Shown here one piece after another: positions 36,011 through 49,699 of a DNA stretch of 64,000 nt. The notes beneath the pieces were generated by a model. The model was not told where the DNA came from. It did no database searches and saw only the letters and a program-made list of their open reading frames with translations. A program made the position numbers and the translations under genes. The stretch lies in contig JAVXUO010001298.1 in assembly GCA_033065855.1 (NCBI GenBank), positions 248,001 to 312,000 of the forward strand, given 5' to 3'. Source of the stretch: Escallonia rubra (Eukaryota; Streptophyta; Magnoliopsida; Escalloniales; Escalloniaceae). Every line of letters starts with the position of its first letter. The first letter of the stretch is position 1.

Positions 36011-37400
36011 GTGCATGGTTTTGCCTCAGTGTGGAATGAATCCATATATGAGCGGCCATTGAGAACGGCTGTAAGGAGAAAAAAAAGAAATGGATAAACA
36101 GGCAAACCCTACTTGTACATTCTGTCTAGGGTTAATAAAAAAGATAATGTGATTAACCTCCTTAAAGTTATGGGCTAATGTCAATCAACCCTGTGTTTTT
36201 CAAAAGTTGTGCCCGTCTAGAATTCGGAACCAGGAATTTTTTTCAGGGGTGCAAAAATTATATCGAATTCACTAATTTTTTTTTATTAAAAACAAAGTGC
36301 ACTTAAAAAACATACAAAAAGTATTATTAAGTTTCACGAGAGCCATTAAAGACTCTTTACAAGTACAACGGAAAAAAAAGGAAAATATAAATTATACTCA
36401 AAGTGTTTACAAACTCCCAATTTTGAAGTTAATCGTTCTGCATATCCTAATCATGCATTCGCAGTTTCAAAAGGGGTGACATTTGTATATGCTTTTACAA
36501 TGCAATTAAAGGAAGGTAAATTGGGGGGTAGTGTGTCCAGTTCAGTGAAAACTGTTTGAATATGCTCTTTACACTTTTCTATTCTTGGAGCATTGTGTTA
36601 TGCATTAAATGATTGATAATTCGATTATATTCTTTACCATATCAGATGAACTCTTACAAGATAACAATTAACAGTTACTTTTTCTTTTTACCTAGTGGTA
36701 TCTCATATCTGTCTTTGCATATAGAATTCACATGACATACGCCCAATCGCCCATATACCGGCCATACGCCCATACATGATACATGACTGATGACACATGA
36801 CACATGACACATTAAAGTCTAAAGACCCACCTCTTGTAGTCTTGTTTGAGTTGTTTTAGTTGCTTAAATTGAACATGTAAGACCCACACACAGGTGTGAC
36901 AGGCTACAGCCCACAGGCCACAGTAGTAGCAGCCTCGTCAGTCGTGAGCGGCACCAGTGAGTCGTCGGACTTCAGAGTTCAGAGTATCAGATCTCAAGCG
37001 GAGGGGCCAGATCTCGTCACCGCCGTCGCGGCTTCAGTGCGTCGCCTGATCTGGTGCGTCGGAGCGACGGTGGGTTACCTGATTTGGTGTGTCGCCGGCA
37101 GATCTTGATCTGGTTGGAGACTCAGAGTAGCCTCGTGCCCTCATAAGTCGTCACGGCCTGCCGGCTGTCTGAGCTCAGTCACCGGTGGTCGCCAGTCACT
37201 CACTCACGGTCAGTCGATGAGAGAGAGAGTGCCGAGTGTGGGTCTCGGGGAACGGGGTATCCGGAAGCGGCGTCTCGGGGAATGGGGTCGCGGTGCAATT
37301 CCTGAAAAAAATAAAAAAAAATTCCCCCAAAAGTCAGGGGGTGCTTCATCCCCCCTTGTCACAACGTAGGTCCGCCCCTGCGTATTAGACATAATTTGAT
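36011..37400. other. Probable degenerate transposon
   Basis: The left part has 'cggaaccaggaatttttttc' followed by 'aggggtgc'. The right part ends '...tcagggggtgcttcatcccc', then 'aacgtaggtccgcccctgcg', similar to hAT-type GGGGCGGA ends. Between are an ACATGACACATGAC simple repeat (about 36780-36815) and a GC-rich segment (36890-37250). The termini do not match well enough to call exact ends. Confidence 0.45.
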
Positions 37401-39145
37401 TCTTTATTTTTATACTAACAATGGAGCCCTCACTCCCCTCGTTCACGAAATTAACCCATGTTAAAAGCCTATTCATGAAGTCAATAACAAATGACCCAAT
37501 TCTCTATGGAAAGCGATTGCATCTCTGAAAGACTAAAAACATCACTTGGACCATAGTCTCTACAAAAAAATGATATAAGGAAAAAGATGAGAACGACGAC
37601 TCTTACTCGGTAGGGGGGAAGTAACCGAAGTGGGTTAGAGGGTACATGAATATAAGGGAGGATGAATTGATCAATTTTGTAAGTCCGTAGGGCTCTTTTT
37701 ACCTCCCGTCGTTTAGTCAATTAATGACTACGTAATATTTTATATAGGCAACTGATAAGAGTGAGATTACTTAAAAAGTCATGGACTGCATCCCTCATTT
37801 CTAGTCTAGGGCATCGTGGTGTAGCTATTCCGAAGTCATTTCACATTCTTTATTTGGGGCTAATACTCTTAACAATGCGCTTTTAGGAACAAAAACTAGT
37901 GGGCCGTAAGATCGGATACCTATACTGCTTTATTCAACTGCTTGCTTCTAGCCTCTTCGTGAGCCCTGAAATAAAAAAAAAAATCATATCAAAGTACTGA
38001 CTAAGTCCCATTTTTCACTTAACCAGATGTTGAAATCTGAGGAAATATTAGAAGCGATGACACACATTCTCTATAATTTTTGCTATATTGAATCCAAACT
38101 CTATCACTTTAGTGTTAACAGAATTGCTCCACATCTTTTGAAAGAAGCGAGATCATTAGCTACTTTTGCATGTCATGCCCAAACAATAGTCCACCAGGAT
38201 TGGGTCCTTGACAACTTACGGCTTAAGGTAACCTCTTGTGGTGATAGGTTTGCATAGATACGTGCAGTGTGCACTGTTATTTGAGGTGGCATGCCTTTTC
38301 TCATGTCTTTTTTTTGTAATATAACTTGCATGGCTTTTAAACTCTATCTTTTTAATTATCAATGCAATTCTCTTGTTATCAAATACATTATCTTATCGTT
38401 CTTAAAACCCTTCGTATTCGTTCAAATTTTTATTTAATTTATTTTCTTGTAGTTCAGTATGTTTCAATAAGTATGCTGCCCAATGGACTTTGCAGAGCAA
38501 GCTAAGATCCGGCCCAGCCCGAACCACCCCTAAGTTTTATTTTATTTTTATTTTTCTTTTTAGTAAATGTCCTTTATTCTGTTAAGCTCATAAGTACTCC
38601 TTATCAACTACTTATTTACCTACTATGCCACTCCGCACCACCGACCGGAGAAAAACGGAAGTTCACCGCCGGAGGTGATTCACTAGGGTTTTGCATTGAA
38701 CCTCACTCTCTATAGCAGCCAAATTCAACAGATTAACAAGTAAATCTCAGGCGAAAAGGAAAAAAAAAAACAAGTTTATTGGCAAAGTCAATGTTGTTTG
38801 GTTCTCAATTCAATTCCAAGGGTGTGATGCTGTCTAGCTTGGATGTGCTGAGTGCCTATTGTCTTTAATGGTGCGGATGAGCGGAAGGTGCTCGCAGATT
38901 TACTACATGATTTTGCCTCTCGAGGGGCGCAAGTCGCAGAGTTCCTGTGCTTGGGCCAAAAAACAAAGATATGGAACAGAAGCAAGTCAATCACAATTTT
39001 TAGCTGGGGAAATTGTTAAAAGGATCCTGTATGCAGTGTGGCACCATCTGAAAGTCTCTGTGAAGACAAAACAATGGGCGGAGTTCCTCATACGGACCGC
39101 CTCCAAGTTGGTCTTTCAATGAGATCCGTGATGGAGGTATGTCTG
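37401..39145. other. Intergenic, no supported gene
   Basis: Mostly AT-rich. A short stretch at 38850-39130 has cDNA-like base composition but its frames are interrupted and I recognise nothing in it. It may be the 3' flank of the DUF707 gene. Confidence 0.5.
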
Positions 39146-42100
39146 TCATCCCATCTTAATTCTGCTTTCGAATTCTCTCATTTCTGCATAACACCTCGCG
39201 CGGACCTAAATTATGAACCGGATTTCAGACGATATGTCGGTAAAACACCACATTCAACCATTGAGAAGAATGTTGTTTAAAGCAAAAAATTGTACAGCTT
39301 CTTAGTTCTTACCCCAATCCACGGCGCCCTTCTGTTAGTGGATTTTCCCTACAAGAAACGACGGAGCTCTTAACCATATGTTCTCAAGTACATAGAATAA
39401 GGGAGTTTTAGTTTGTTTAATAGACAATTTTATGCCTAAAGAAATGGTATTAACCTGGTTTCCTAGCGATGGCAGGACCTTATGCTCTATCCATTGCGCA
39501 TCAATTATGCCTATGTTCTCATGTGGTCTCTGCATCACCAATAGGCCAATCCTAATGTTTAATATAGCATAGACAAAAGCACGTGCTTGCTCGCACGCAT
39601 GCGCGCAGACACACACACCCCCCACAGGCAGGCACAGATGTAGAAGCTTTCTGTTTTTAGTTTTTCCTGCGAATGCAAATCACTGCAAGGCTTCCAAGAG
39701 CTGTTCAGAGATCAGAGCATGTTGCCTGTATGCCGTTTCATTATTCTTCTAACACCTAATAAAAAAAATGGAGCTAATGAAGGAGTCGTTTCTGTACCTC
39801 CACACATCTCCACATGTTGAGATCAAGACCCCACCCGTGCACCAAATCATTCTGTGATATCACATAGGAGCAAATGGCTAAGCAAATAGCAGTTCATTTC
39901 ATAATTACAATCTCAATGACGAAGTTTACCACATCCATAGAGTTTGTGCAAGTTTTGTACCTGAATCATGTGCCAAACGCAGTGCCATGCTTTCCTTGAG
40001 AATACCGGAGCCATTATTTCCACAAATCTGCAAATAGATGTTAGCAGATTGCAAGTGCTTAGCATCATTTATCACTTTGAAACTATCAATTGAAGTTGCT
40101 TTCATTTTGAGTCTTAGGAACTTCATACTGTATTCTCAAGATACGTTTGGGGAATGTGAATAGTAACAGTAACTTTACCCTGCACAGGGTGGCAACAGTG
40201 GGTTGTAACATCGACGATGTCTTCCCTTAACTCTCCTGTGAAAACCATGGATGTGCAATTAGTAAGAAAAGTGCCTGTGTCTCATGGCCTGAAGTTTTGT
40301 CAAGTCTCTTGTTCTTCAATATGTCATTTGTCTAATAATAGCTCTCCGCTCTGCCGTGATGTGGCTTTAAGGACCTAGATGCAGATATTAGCCTGGCCAC
40401 GTAACATAATTGCTAATTTTATCCTCAACCAGAAAGATAGCAAGATCCACCCTCAATATATGGCATGAGTTGCAATTTTCATGGGGCTTGTTCTTATGTG
40501 ATTGCAAGTGATGGCATATGTTGTGGTGGGTTTCTTTTATTTACTTCAGTTGAGGCTGGATTTCACAACCATTGGCTGTGTTTAGAGTGGGTTAGCCATT
40601 TAGGCAATGAAAGACTATTTACAAACTAGAAACTAACCAACACCAAATATCAATAGCTAAGTTTGGGTGTACTTGTGAGCTTCAACACCACGCCTTCTTT
40701 TGGTCACCAGCCATTGCACGTTTTTACGTGATTCTATTGCTGGCTGCGATATCTCCAATCCATGCTTCTTGACTAGTCTTATGTACCTATTTTAAAAGCA
40801 CATACAATTTAAATGAAAAACGTGATACTGCGTATTATGCAAAAGACAACAGATGTTTTTGTAATTTCTTAGATGACAGTAAATTGGCTCTTATATTAAA
40901 TAAATAGACATGGTAAACTTACTCCTCTGCATTGAAATGCTCAACACCAAGATCTTCATCCCAGATAAATATGTATTCATACAAAGCTACAATGTCCGGA
41001 TGGAGAAACCGTTTTGCATACCACCTGTAATTAGGTAACTGTTGCAATCAGGTGCAAGTGTGCAACATAATTTGGAAAGCAATATTCATCTTTGTTTACC
41101 ACTTTGTTTGTTTCCTTGTGCTGATATGAATTGCTCGCTGCGACCATTCAAACTGCTCCCAGTCACTTGCTCTCCCGTCATAATGAAACAAGACAATTGA
41201 GAAGTTCGCGGAGAACTAGATTAACAGGAGATAGATGACAACAAGAAAAAGGATGAGAGAGACGGAGGGAGAGACCAAACCATTTGCTATAGCTTGAATT
41301 GCTTGCTTGTGCAATTATTTTTGTTTTCTCTTCGTGCAAAACTATGCATACCCATGTAGCTGATTATAACTTTTTATTACCTGTTTATGCATTCTTGTTA
41401 CCTACCTACGCGTTTCCACATAGGATGCAGCAGGCTTTCATTTTTTGTTGTTTTAATTGTGAGCAACAAATGAACAAACGAATTGTGAGAGATATGAAAC
41501 TTGTTTATTAAGTAACAAGAAGTCACTGACCTTTGTGACGATAGAGTTGATGATATCTTTTTGATGATATCCAACTGTTACAGCCAGTAGGTACTTTGGC
41601 TTTACATTAAGGTCCTGTCATTTGAGAGTAAGAAGTTGATGATGACTAACAAGAAAAAAACTAGAAGTGGATGAGTGTGAGTAAGAAGGTATAGGAACAC
41701 ACGTCATCTTTTATTGGTTGATGAAGAGACTGACGAGTGGACAGTAAAGTTGATATTTTTTGTTGAAACTTGAAAGGCAGTGGCGTATTGAAAAGATGGA
41801 GTGCATTAGTGACCTGGTGCTACCTGTGAGTCGAATATGGTGTACCTCACTGGAATTTCCAAGCAACCCGTAGAGGTATAAGTCCGAATAAGGCTCCACA
41901 ATACCGGGGGGCAGACGTTCAACTCCACGTGGATTTGTTGCTACATATATCTGTATTTCAGATTTAGAACAATGTTTAAACATACATTTAGAGTAGCATA
42001 AGGAAATTAAATACCTACCTTAGTGCTGTTATCTGGTCTGCAATTCTGACTTGAGCTTCTCAATTTTGAGCTAGAATTGTAACCAGCAGGCGAAGCCGGA

Positions 42101-42373
42101 TAGTATTCAGCCATCTGAACCTAAAAAGAGAAGAAAGCTGCATTGAAATAAATACTTTCTCCTTGAGTGGGGATTATAAAGTTATCTGATGATCACATGT
42201 AATAGTTGTTCAGGTGAATCTACCTTAGTCATTGGAAGCCTTTGAAATGTTGAACCTATAAAATATCCCACAATGATGCTACAGAAGGCTAGCGGCAACA
42301 GCCATAGTTCTTTTAATTTCCTATCCAATTCAAGTTTTGTTTTTTGAGCAATAACATAATGATTCACATAAAC
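39146..42373 (-). CDS. DUF707 family protein (13 exons seen, first exon missing)
   Basis: The biochemical function of this plant family is unknown. Members look like single-pass, lumen-facing glycosyltransferase-like proteins. The exons on the minus strand are 42373-42224, 42120-42019, 41950-41846, 41614-41531, 41215-41100, 41024-40923, 40786-40673, 40235-40179, 40027-39961, 39851-39798, 39529-39455, 39348-39313 and 39205-39146. They stay in frame for 373 codons to a TGA. An N-terminal membrane segment (ELWLLPLAFCSIIVGYFIG) is followed by family signatures TNPRGVERLPPGIV, KPKYLLAVTVGYHQKD, IVLFHYDGRASDW, KWWYAKRFLHPDIV, the acidic IFIWDEDLGVEHF, FVEIMAPVFSRKAW, NDLVHGWGLDLNMW and IIDAQWIEHKVLPSLGNQ. 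The first listed exon has no in-frame ATG, so a short upstream exon between 42374 and 43258 is needed. The PLD gene lies just upstream on the same strand. Confidence 0.92.
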
Positions 42374-43258
42374 CTGAAGAAAACATACTAGATTTGCCTA
42401 CCTATATTGTCTATATAACTGGAAATCCATCATGTTAAAAACATTTCCTGGCATGTTACTATTGTTGATCCTCCTGTTGTATCTCAGCAGTTTCCAGTTT
42501 TTCAGTAATGTTGGAGACAAAGTTAGAAGTTAAAAGTTCAATACTTCAGAAATAAACGTAGACTAGAGGGTGAAAAAACGTGAAACTCTACGTCAATGGG
42601 GAATTATAATTTATTGTAACTTAATACTGGAACTATGGAGTAACTGAAAATTAACATACACATAAGGGGGGGAATAAATGTTGGTCAATTTAGAAGCCAT
42701 TAAATCTTCAGCTTTCAATTTCGATTAGTGTATTTAATACCGCTATTTTGAATTCATTCATTAACAATTTAGCCTAGCATTATTCTTGCTTACGATATTA
42801 TATAAGTTTAGTATAATCTACAATGAAGGCGCTGACTAAGAATTTGCGGACACACCTGGAATTTACTCCTCGTTATGACTTGCTTTCCCTTAGAGTGAAG
42901 TTCCTATTTTTTGCACGCTAAGGGAAGAAATTCTTATATGAAGGATGCTCTGTTTAAGATTTCCCAAGTGACATTTTCTTAATTTTGTCTCTTCAAACCA
43001 ACTAGAATTTTCAAAGTTGTACATAAATTGAGATATCAGTTGGTAAATGATTGTCAACATATATTGAGAGAAAACAATTTAATACAGGTGAAAAAGTGAT
43101 ATCTACAATCAGACATGTTACTGTTTGCAATGGGTTGTGGAAATGACAGTATAGTGATTTTTATGTTAATGCCCTTAACAACAGTCTTGTTATGCATTTC
43201 AGAGACTGCAAATGGTAGCGGTCAGAGCGTGGCATCCTGAACTAGGAGGTCTTTGTTA

Positions 43259-46151
43259 CTAAGTGGTGAATATAGGTGGTAGAACTTTTGATCTCTTTCC
43301 CTTTACTGGTGTTTCTGTGTCTGGGAAGTGACCATCGCCATCTACCAGATCCTCAATGTGGCCATCCACTGTTACTCTCACAGGGTAAGTGACAAGATGG
43401 ACACCTTCCATGTCTACAATTTCATCTCCACAGAAAATTTTCCACATGCGCTCTCCAATTGAATTAATTCTTTGCATGCATCCCAGACTCTGAGGCTCTC
43501 GGAACAACTCTTCTGCTCGTCCAGTATGCTCATACCAGAGTGACATCCGGTATGCATGAATCTCCCCATCACTTACATTGTGTTGCCCATTTTTCACCTG
43601 GTAGCATCCTAGTGCAATTTCTGTGTCTCGTTGTCCGTCCATGGATCGTTGATTCACGTTTGCTGATCCTATCAACATGTATGTATCGTCCACTGAAAAG
43701 GAATAGCAGCCAGCAATATGATAAGTAGTTAATATATAAGCAGCGCTGTGATGGAGAAATCAACAAACTTTAGATAGCTAATTATTAACAATTTTTTCTG
43801 GGAAATTGTATGCTAAAAATCAATAAAGTTATAGACAAGCATATATGTATGTATTTGGTCAAAAGCAACGGTATACCTATCATGAGCTTAGAATGGACGT
43901 ATACCATGAACCTCCTGTGTTTTTGAGCCTTCCAGTATTGTGTTCCTGGATGAGGTGAATGCGGAGGAATGAATTCTCCTTTTCTTTCCTTTTCCCTGTT
44001 AGCAAGGCAGAAGAAACTCAAGAAATCTTTTGGGTGTCCTGGTGCGCCACTTTCTCGTATTGCTTCTCCTATTAACCTGTACATCATCTTCATTGTTTCT
44101 CTAGTCCAGTGCAATATGTCCTGTACTGGTTCGCTCTCCAGTAATCCTTCCGGCCACATTGGTATCAAAATATACACTGCGAATCTCTCTTTTGCTTTAA
44201 TTTTACTTGCTACCTTGAAGGCAATCTCGGCAGGGATTAGGTTTGTGCACCCACAATGCTGATCTTTCTCCCATAGGTGGCACCCCCCGATAAAATATTG
44301 GTTCTCAATGTATATGAATCTCTCAGCACGTCTAATTGCTTCTACATAAGCTTCGTGGATGCTTCGCTCAACAGTGAAGGCGGTTTGCAGATGCCTTGCT
44401 GATACGTGGTCAATTGACCGAAAGACTTGAACTTTCCAATCCCTTTCACTAGTAATGCTTGCTGGAGTAGGCTGGCAAGCAAGTCCTGCTATGGTGCTCT
44501 TAGGGACTAACAAAGAAGCATCGCATTGCTTTGCCCACCGTTGTTCAAAATTGGTCATTACATCCCATGCAGCTTCCCCAGTAATACAAGCGTGGACATC
44601 ATGCCATGGCTCTCTTGGCCCACCTCTGTGAAGGCTTGCGCCAGGTAAGTTTATTTGATAGAAGTCTTGAGCGTGAGATTCAGTATTAATTGTTCGAAAC
44701 AAGGAATGCTCCTCTGTGTCGTAACGACCGTCACATAGATCTAAACCACCAATAAAACTTATGATCTCGCTGTTCTTTGAAGACAAGTCTCTGCAGCTGT
44801 CCAGAGTTATGGTTTTCTGATGATGCGTGAAAATTGTGGGGAACTTTTTGTGTAATCTGGGGCACAGTCTGCATATTACCTTGGTGTGTTTGAAGTAGGC
44901 AAAAGCGTCCTCGTCGTGGGTTCTCATTACTCCTTTATTCTTGATTACTGGTAAAGATGTTTCATCATCCCAAAGCATGATTCTTACAGCCACACCTTCT
45001 TCTGCTTTTCGCTTCAACAAGTCACCGAGCTTCACTCCCCGTGCATGTGGAATTTCTGTTTGAGAATTGCGAACCTGCATTAGCAAACATTAGCCTCGGA
45101 AAGTACAAGGAAAATGAGGGATGACTGATGTTTCCCACTCACCAGCACCATCTTAGGGTTGAAAGACCAGCCTGCTATGTAAATCAAATGCTTTGCACCC
45201 TCGATGGCCTTATACACATCCTCCCACAGTTTTCTTGGTGCCTTGCAAAGACTAAATGGTGGTTTGAATATCGAACAATGGTGAGCGTCTTGATACAGTG
45301 TTACAATGCAGTCGGATCGTTGTGGAAATGTAGCATTCTTCAGCCCCGGGAATCCACCATTAGCAAGTATTTGCCCCCAACTTGGTTCAAGTTCTGCCGG
45401 TTTAAACCATAACATGAATCGTAACTTGAGTCCTGGGTTTGGCTTTCCATTTTCCATACAGAGCGGAATGAGTCCATCTATTAAGCTCGATTTATCTAAT
45501 ATCTGATGAGCTGGAATTTGGACTCTCCCCAAAATGGTGCACTTTGTCTTCAGGGTGATCGTAATGGTTGAGTTGGGCGAATGAGCACAGAGAACTTTCA
45601 AGGTTTGGTTCCAAACTCTGTCACGCTCATGGCTTGTTGATGCTGCCTTTTTATGATCTATTTTGATGGTTACATAGGCAGGCTTTCCCTTTGCCAATAT
45701 GCACTGCAACGTGTAATTCCAGAGAAAAGTTTGATACGCCAAATTTCAAATAGGCAGCCGATAGGAGGCATGTAATAGTATCATAAGGCAGATGAAATTT
45801 TGAGATTATGAATACCATTTGAACAGCTTTAGAGCTCTATTCTACTTGGTCTTTGATCCATTTACCAAAACACTTCATACAACACAATTTGCAAGTTCAA
45901 CATATTATAGCTTGAAATAAGATAATCTTCACTTTCTGTTGTAAATTATCAAAGAAATGTCTTTTAGGCTAGTTGTTTTCAATTCTCAGAGTTGCGATGA
46001 CATTAAAGATGGTGGAGTTTTATGTTAGACAGAACTGAACCCAGCTTATAGAAGACACACTTACATTGAAAGGGAAAGGTGGTGTATAAGGCGTGGCATT
46101 GAAGATGGTGGCTTCAAGTGTTCCATGGAGGAACCTGTGGTCTCCCCCCAT
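43259..46151 (-). CDS. PLDALPHA4: Phospholipase D alpha4/epsilon (4 exons, 759 aa)
   Basis: This enzyme hydrolyses membrane phospholipids to phosphatidic acid. In Arabidopsis the alpha4/epsilon isoform is plasma-membrane bound and linked to nitrogen signalling and root growth. The exons on the minus strand are 46151-46065, 45703-45143, 45074-43877 and 43692-43259, with consensus splice sites (2280 bp). An N-terminal C2 domain (about 8-130) is followed by two HKD motifs: H301-K303-D308 (THHQKTITLD) and H610-K612-D617 (VHSKLMIVDD, split by intron 3). The IYIENQYF motif lies between them and the usual PPIFTT end is present. The C2 domain reads LKTKCTILGR where PLD-alpha1 has acidic calcium ligands, matching the alpha4 type. 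An in-frame TGA lies just before the ATG, fixing the start. All domains are intact. Confidence 0.97.
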
Positions 46152-46239
46152 CGCTAGAGCTCTTCAAACAAGTTCTTAGTCGGTTTAGAGAGACCAAAGA
46201 GGCGACTTTGAAGGGTTGTGTCGTACCATTTCATCACCA

Positions 46240-46248
46240 TTTATATAG
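46240..46248 (-). promoter_or_regulatory. TATA box of the PLD-alpha4 gene
   Basis: CCTATATAA on the minus strand lies about 90 bp upstream of the start codon. It fits a plant TATA box with a leader of roughly 55-60 nt. Confidence 0.6.
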
Positions 46249-46922
46249 GTACGTAATTCTCCTATCTAGTGTATGAACCTGAACAATGGATACTTGGAAT
46301 GCAATTGTGTGTGTTGGTAGTTGGGAAAACTTGTAAAAATATGTATCTCCAGTCTTAGAGGCAACCTTCAAGTCTACCGCCAGTTTTCGCTTCAAGTTGA
46401 AGTTGGTTAATTTTGTTTCAATCTCTCTGGTCCTTGTCAAAACAAAGAAATGAAGTTATCATCGTATTTATGTACCCTTCTTCCTTACAATGGGTGTCCC
46501 TTTATCCTCAAACACGAAGACTGAAGCCCAACGAGAGTAGCTATATATATCCAGAATAAACCCCAGGCCAGTTATCAGGATTCCTGGAAATTGGCCTCGA
46601 GAGTAGTTCTCCCTTTGTATTATCATTATTATGACACGATCTCCATTGCCCTGTGCTGGTGACTGGAACAACTTGCATTCTACATCGTCGCCCTAAGCCA
46701 CAAATGGTACATAGTATAGGTAGACGTAAATTCAGTTTGACAAGCTGGCATTCAAACCCTGGATTTTGACGACATTTAGCTTATGCTTAAAATAAACTTT
46801 CAATCTATCGTCGAAATTCTACTTTCATTCCTTCACCGTGCAACGATGTACTTTAATGACACGTTTTCACCTTTTAACGACAAACGAGACAACGAATTTA
46901 CATATTGAGAGTGGACATAATA

Positions 46923-48135
46923 AAGAACAACGGTAGATACATTTGTGAATTCAGAACCCTCTCTCTCTCTGAGGCGATTTTTTGCCTCCTTCCCAGTTCT
47001 CTCTCTCTTTCTCTCAAGATTTCGTCTCCTTAACAACCGCCGGTTTTCCCCGTGGATGGTGACGTAATAGATTAGAATAGAATTATGTTTGTTAGGGTTT
47101 TTTTGTTTGGGTTCTTGGTGGCTACGGTGACCTGGACGGCTATTGTCGTTACGACTATTCACCTTCGGTCAAATGTGGTTATCCGTGTTTTCCTGTGCCG
47201 GTGATCGGTTGGCATTTGTGGTGGGATTAAGCTGTCGGGGTCCTTGGGGTGCTGTATGATTAAGTTGTGGTGGTTGACGTGGTGAGGGTTAATTTCGTCA
47301 TCAGGGTTGTGGGTGAAGTGCGGCCATGGGTTGGAAAGAGATTTGGTGAGTCTAGATCAAGGATTTTTCTTCTAGGGCTTATTTTCTCCATTCTCCCCTA
47401 GTTAATCCCGATTGCGATTGAATATGGTAATGTTTCTGGCCAATTGTAGTTTAGTTTGATTAAGGCTGGTTTGGTAAAGGAGGAGCCGAGGTGGTATCCG
47501 TCGGTGGCTGCTAGTGGTCCACTAGTGTCTTGGGTAGGGGTGCTTCCAATGGTGTTTTTGTCTGGTGGTGATGGGGTCTTGTATTAGTCCGGCGGTGCTA
47601 TGGTTGTGAGGGGTTTTTAATGGGGTTGTGAGGTCTGTTTCGGTGTTTCTGATGGAGATATGATTTGATGGTGTCCTCTGGGGCTAGGCAGTGATATGAT
47701 GGACGGAGAAGGTGATTTTTTCGGCGCCGGCATGGATGCATGGGGATCAAGGCCACGTGGCAGCGACGGGGACAGGTGTCTGGAGTTTAGGTTGGTGGTT
47801 GACAACCGGTGTTGTATTTTGATTGGTCGTGCTTTAGTTTTTATCTTGTTTAAATAATATTTATACTGTTTTAGTTGGTTTTAATCTTATATTTAGCTAG
47901 TTAGTGATCCATAAGATTAAAAACAAAAAAACATATATGTTTGTAGATTTTCATAGCTATTATAGTTTGTTTTATATTTTATCGCTTTTCATGTAGGCTT
48001 TTCTTTTATTTTTATTTCTATCGGATGGGGTCCCATCATGGGGATGCCATCCCTGAGTCGTTACTTACTTATCCCTACACGTTGTAATCCTCTTCTTAAG
48101 TTCGGTATATATTTTTACTCTTTTCTTAAAAAAAA
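46923..48135 (+). mobile_element. LINE-type retroinsertion with A-tail
   Basis: A 15-bp target duplication, agagtggacataata (46908-46922) and agagtgaaaataata (48136-48150), has two mismatches. The insert ends with TTCTTAAAAAAAAA and has a G-rich body ('gtggtggttgacgtggtgag'), as in plant LINE 5' regions. There is no reverse transcriptase, so it is truncated or non-autonomous. It sits about 770 bp upstream of the PLD start codon. Confidence 0.7.
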
Positions 48136-48150
48136 AGAGTGAAAATAATA

Positions 48151-49699
48151 TTTCTTGAAGCTCTATAATCTCTCTATTTTTATTGTTTTTTTTAATGAAA
48201 AAGGAAGAGGCTTCTTATCAAACCATTATAGTATATGGTACAAGTACGCTTATGGTGAGTAGATTTCATCTAAGCAAGGTACCTCTATTGAAGCATATGG
48301 TACGACCCTATCACCAAATATTGCTCTAGCAAAGCTTCGCCTAAACAAAAGCACGTCTTTCCGTTGAATTGTCTACCAAACAAGTCAAAACGCAGGCCGC
48401 CAGCAAACTGCGCAACGATAGCGAAGCAAACTACAGACACGTTTGAATCCCATCAATTCCCCTGCGGCTTTGGCAGCTGAATCTTCAATCTCTAGGAGTA
48501 CTTTTACCAAAATTAATTGTTAATTGTTGTCACATACAGGATTTGGGTTGTTTAATTTTGAGGGACAGCTTTTCTGTGAGCTTTCCGACAGGCCACGTGG
48601 GGGGTGATGGCCGGCCTCGTTGCTATCTTGCCGTCTTTGCGTGGTCGGAGTCCCCACCGCTCCCTCGGTGCGGGTCTTATCCCTCTTTCTCTCCAAGAAG
48701 GTTTGGTTTGGTTGAAAATGTCGGGTCTCTCTGCACAGACTACCATATGCTTCGTATCTTTATTGCATTATTATACGTCCACCCTGTATCTGACATCCTT
48801 CGCCCCTCACGAGCCCCATCATTCTAGACCCTCCATCATGTTAACTTTTGATTGATCCCTTGATCATCTCAGCCATGGTAATCACGCTTGTGAAATTACA
48901 AAAAAGCTTGCAAATGAAGCACATTTTGAGTAACTTGTCTCCTGAGTCTACCGTGTTGTTCTATTTTTTCCTATCTTTGGCGAGCTTCGCTTTGTTTAAG
49001 AACTTTCTTTGAGCATGGAGTTCGAGATTTAGAATAGCTAATAGGTGTGTGGCATTTGGATTTGAAGTCACGTCGGTGCTTTCTGAATGAAATTTTATCG
49101 ATAACTTTTACTCTCTAACAAAATATCTCAAAAATTAATATGCACATAATACTATTCACATCGGCATTTGCACTTTACTTTCATTCGCTAAAATCTAATA
49201 ATTATCACCATAAGGTATCATAAAGTACCATTAAAAAGTCAGTTTCCATATCAATTTTTATTAAAAAAAATAATGACAATAAAGATTTTAACTTTTAAAA
49301 ATAACGTGGCTCGATACATGTAATCCGTTCAAACTTTGAAAGCAGCGTATTTTATCACGTACGATTGCCAAGTTATCCATATCGCGTCAATCAAAAATTA
49401 AACTTTTTTCAGGCAAGGTTTAATATATCATTAAAGAAGGTTATCAAGTTGTGTCCCATAGATATATTGGGTCAAATTGAAATCAATGGTGATCGCCAGT
49501 TGCACAACTAGACAGATCAGAAAACGATACACCTCAGCCGTACGTTAAAACAACACCCCCGGCTTTAATTTAATTCGCTACAGCATGTCACCCCTTCCTC
49601 ATTTACACCGCCTTTTCTTCTCCACTTGATCCATCGAGCCCCCCAGAGACACGTTGTCGCTCTCAAAACTCGTCAATCCACCGGTCGCTCGCCGGCAAA
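48151..49699. other. Intergenic, 5' flank of PRA1.F
   Basis: I see no gene. A GC-rich island at about 48580-48700 has short frames on both strands. From 48850 on the sequence is AT-rich. The C-rich leader 49550-49699 directly precedes the PRA1 start codon. Confidence 0.5.

Noticed and set aside
39277-39312. DUF707 C-terminus reading through exon 12 (VRTKKLYNFLL)
   Set aside because: Splicing at GTAAGA to 39205-39146 restores the family-like GVRARCYAEM end.
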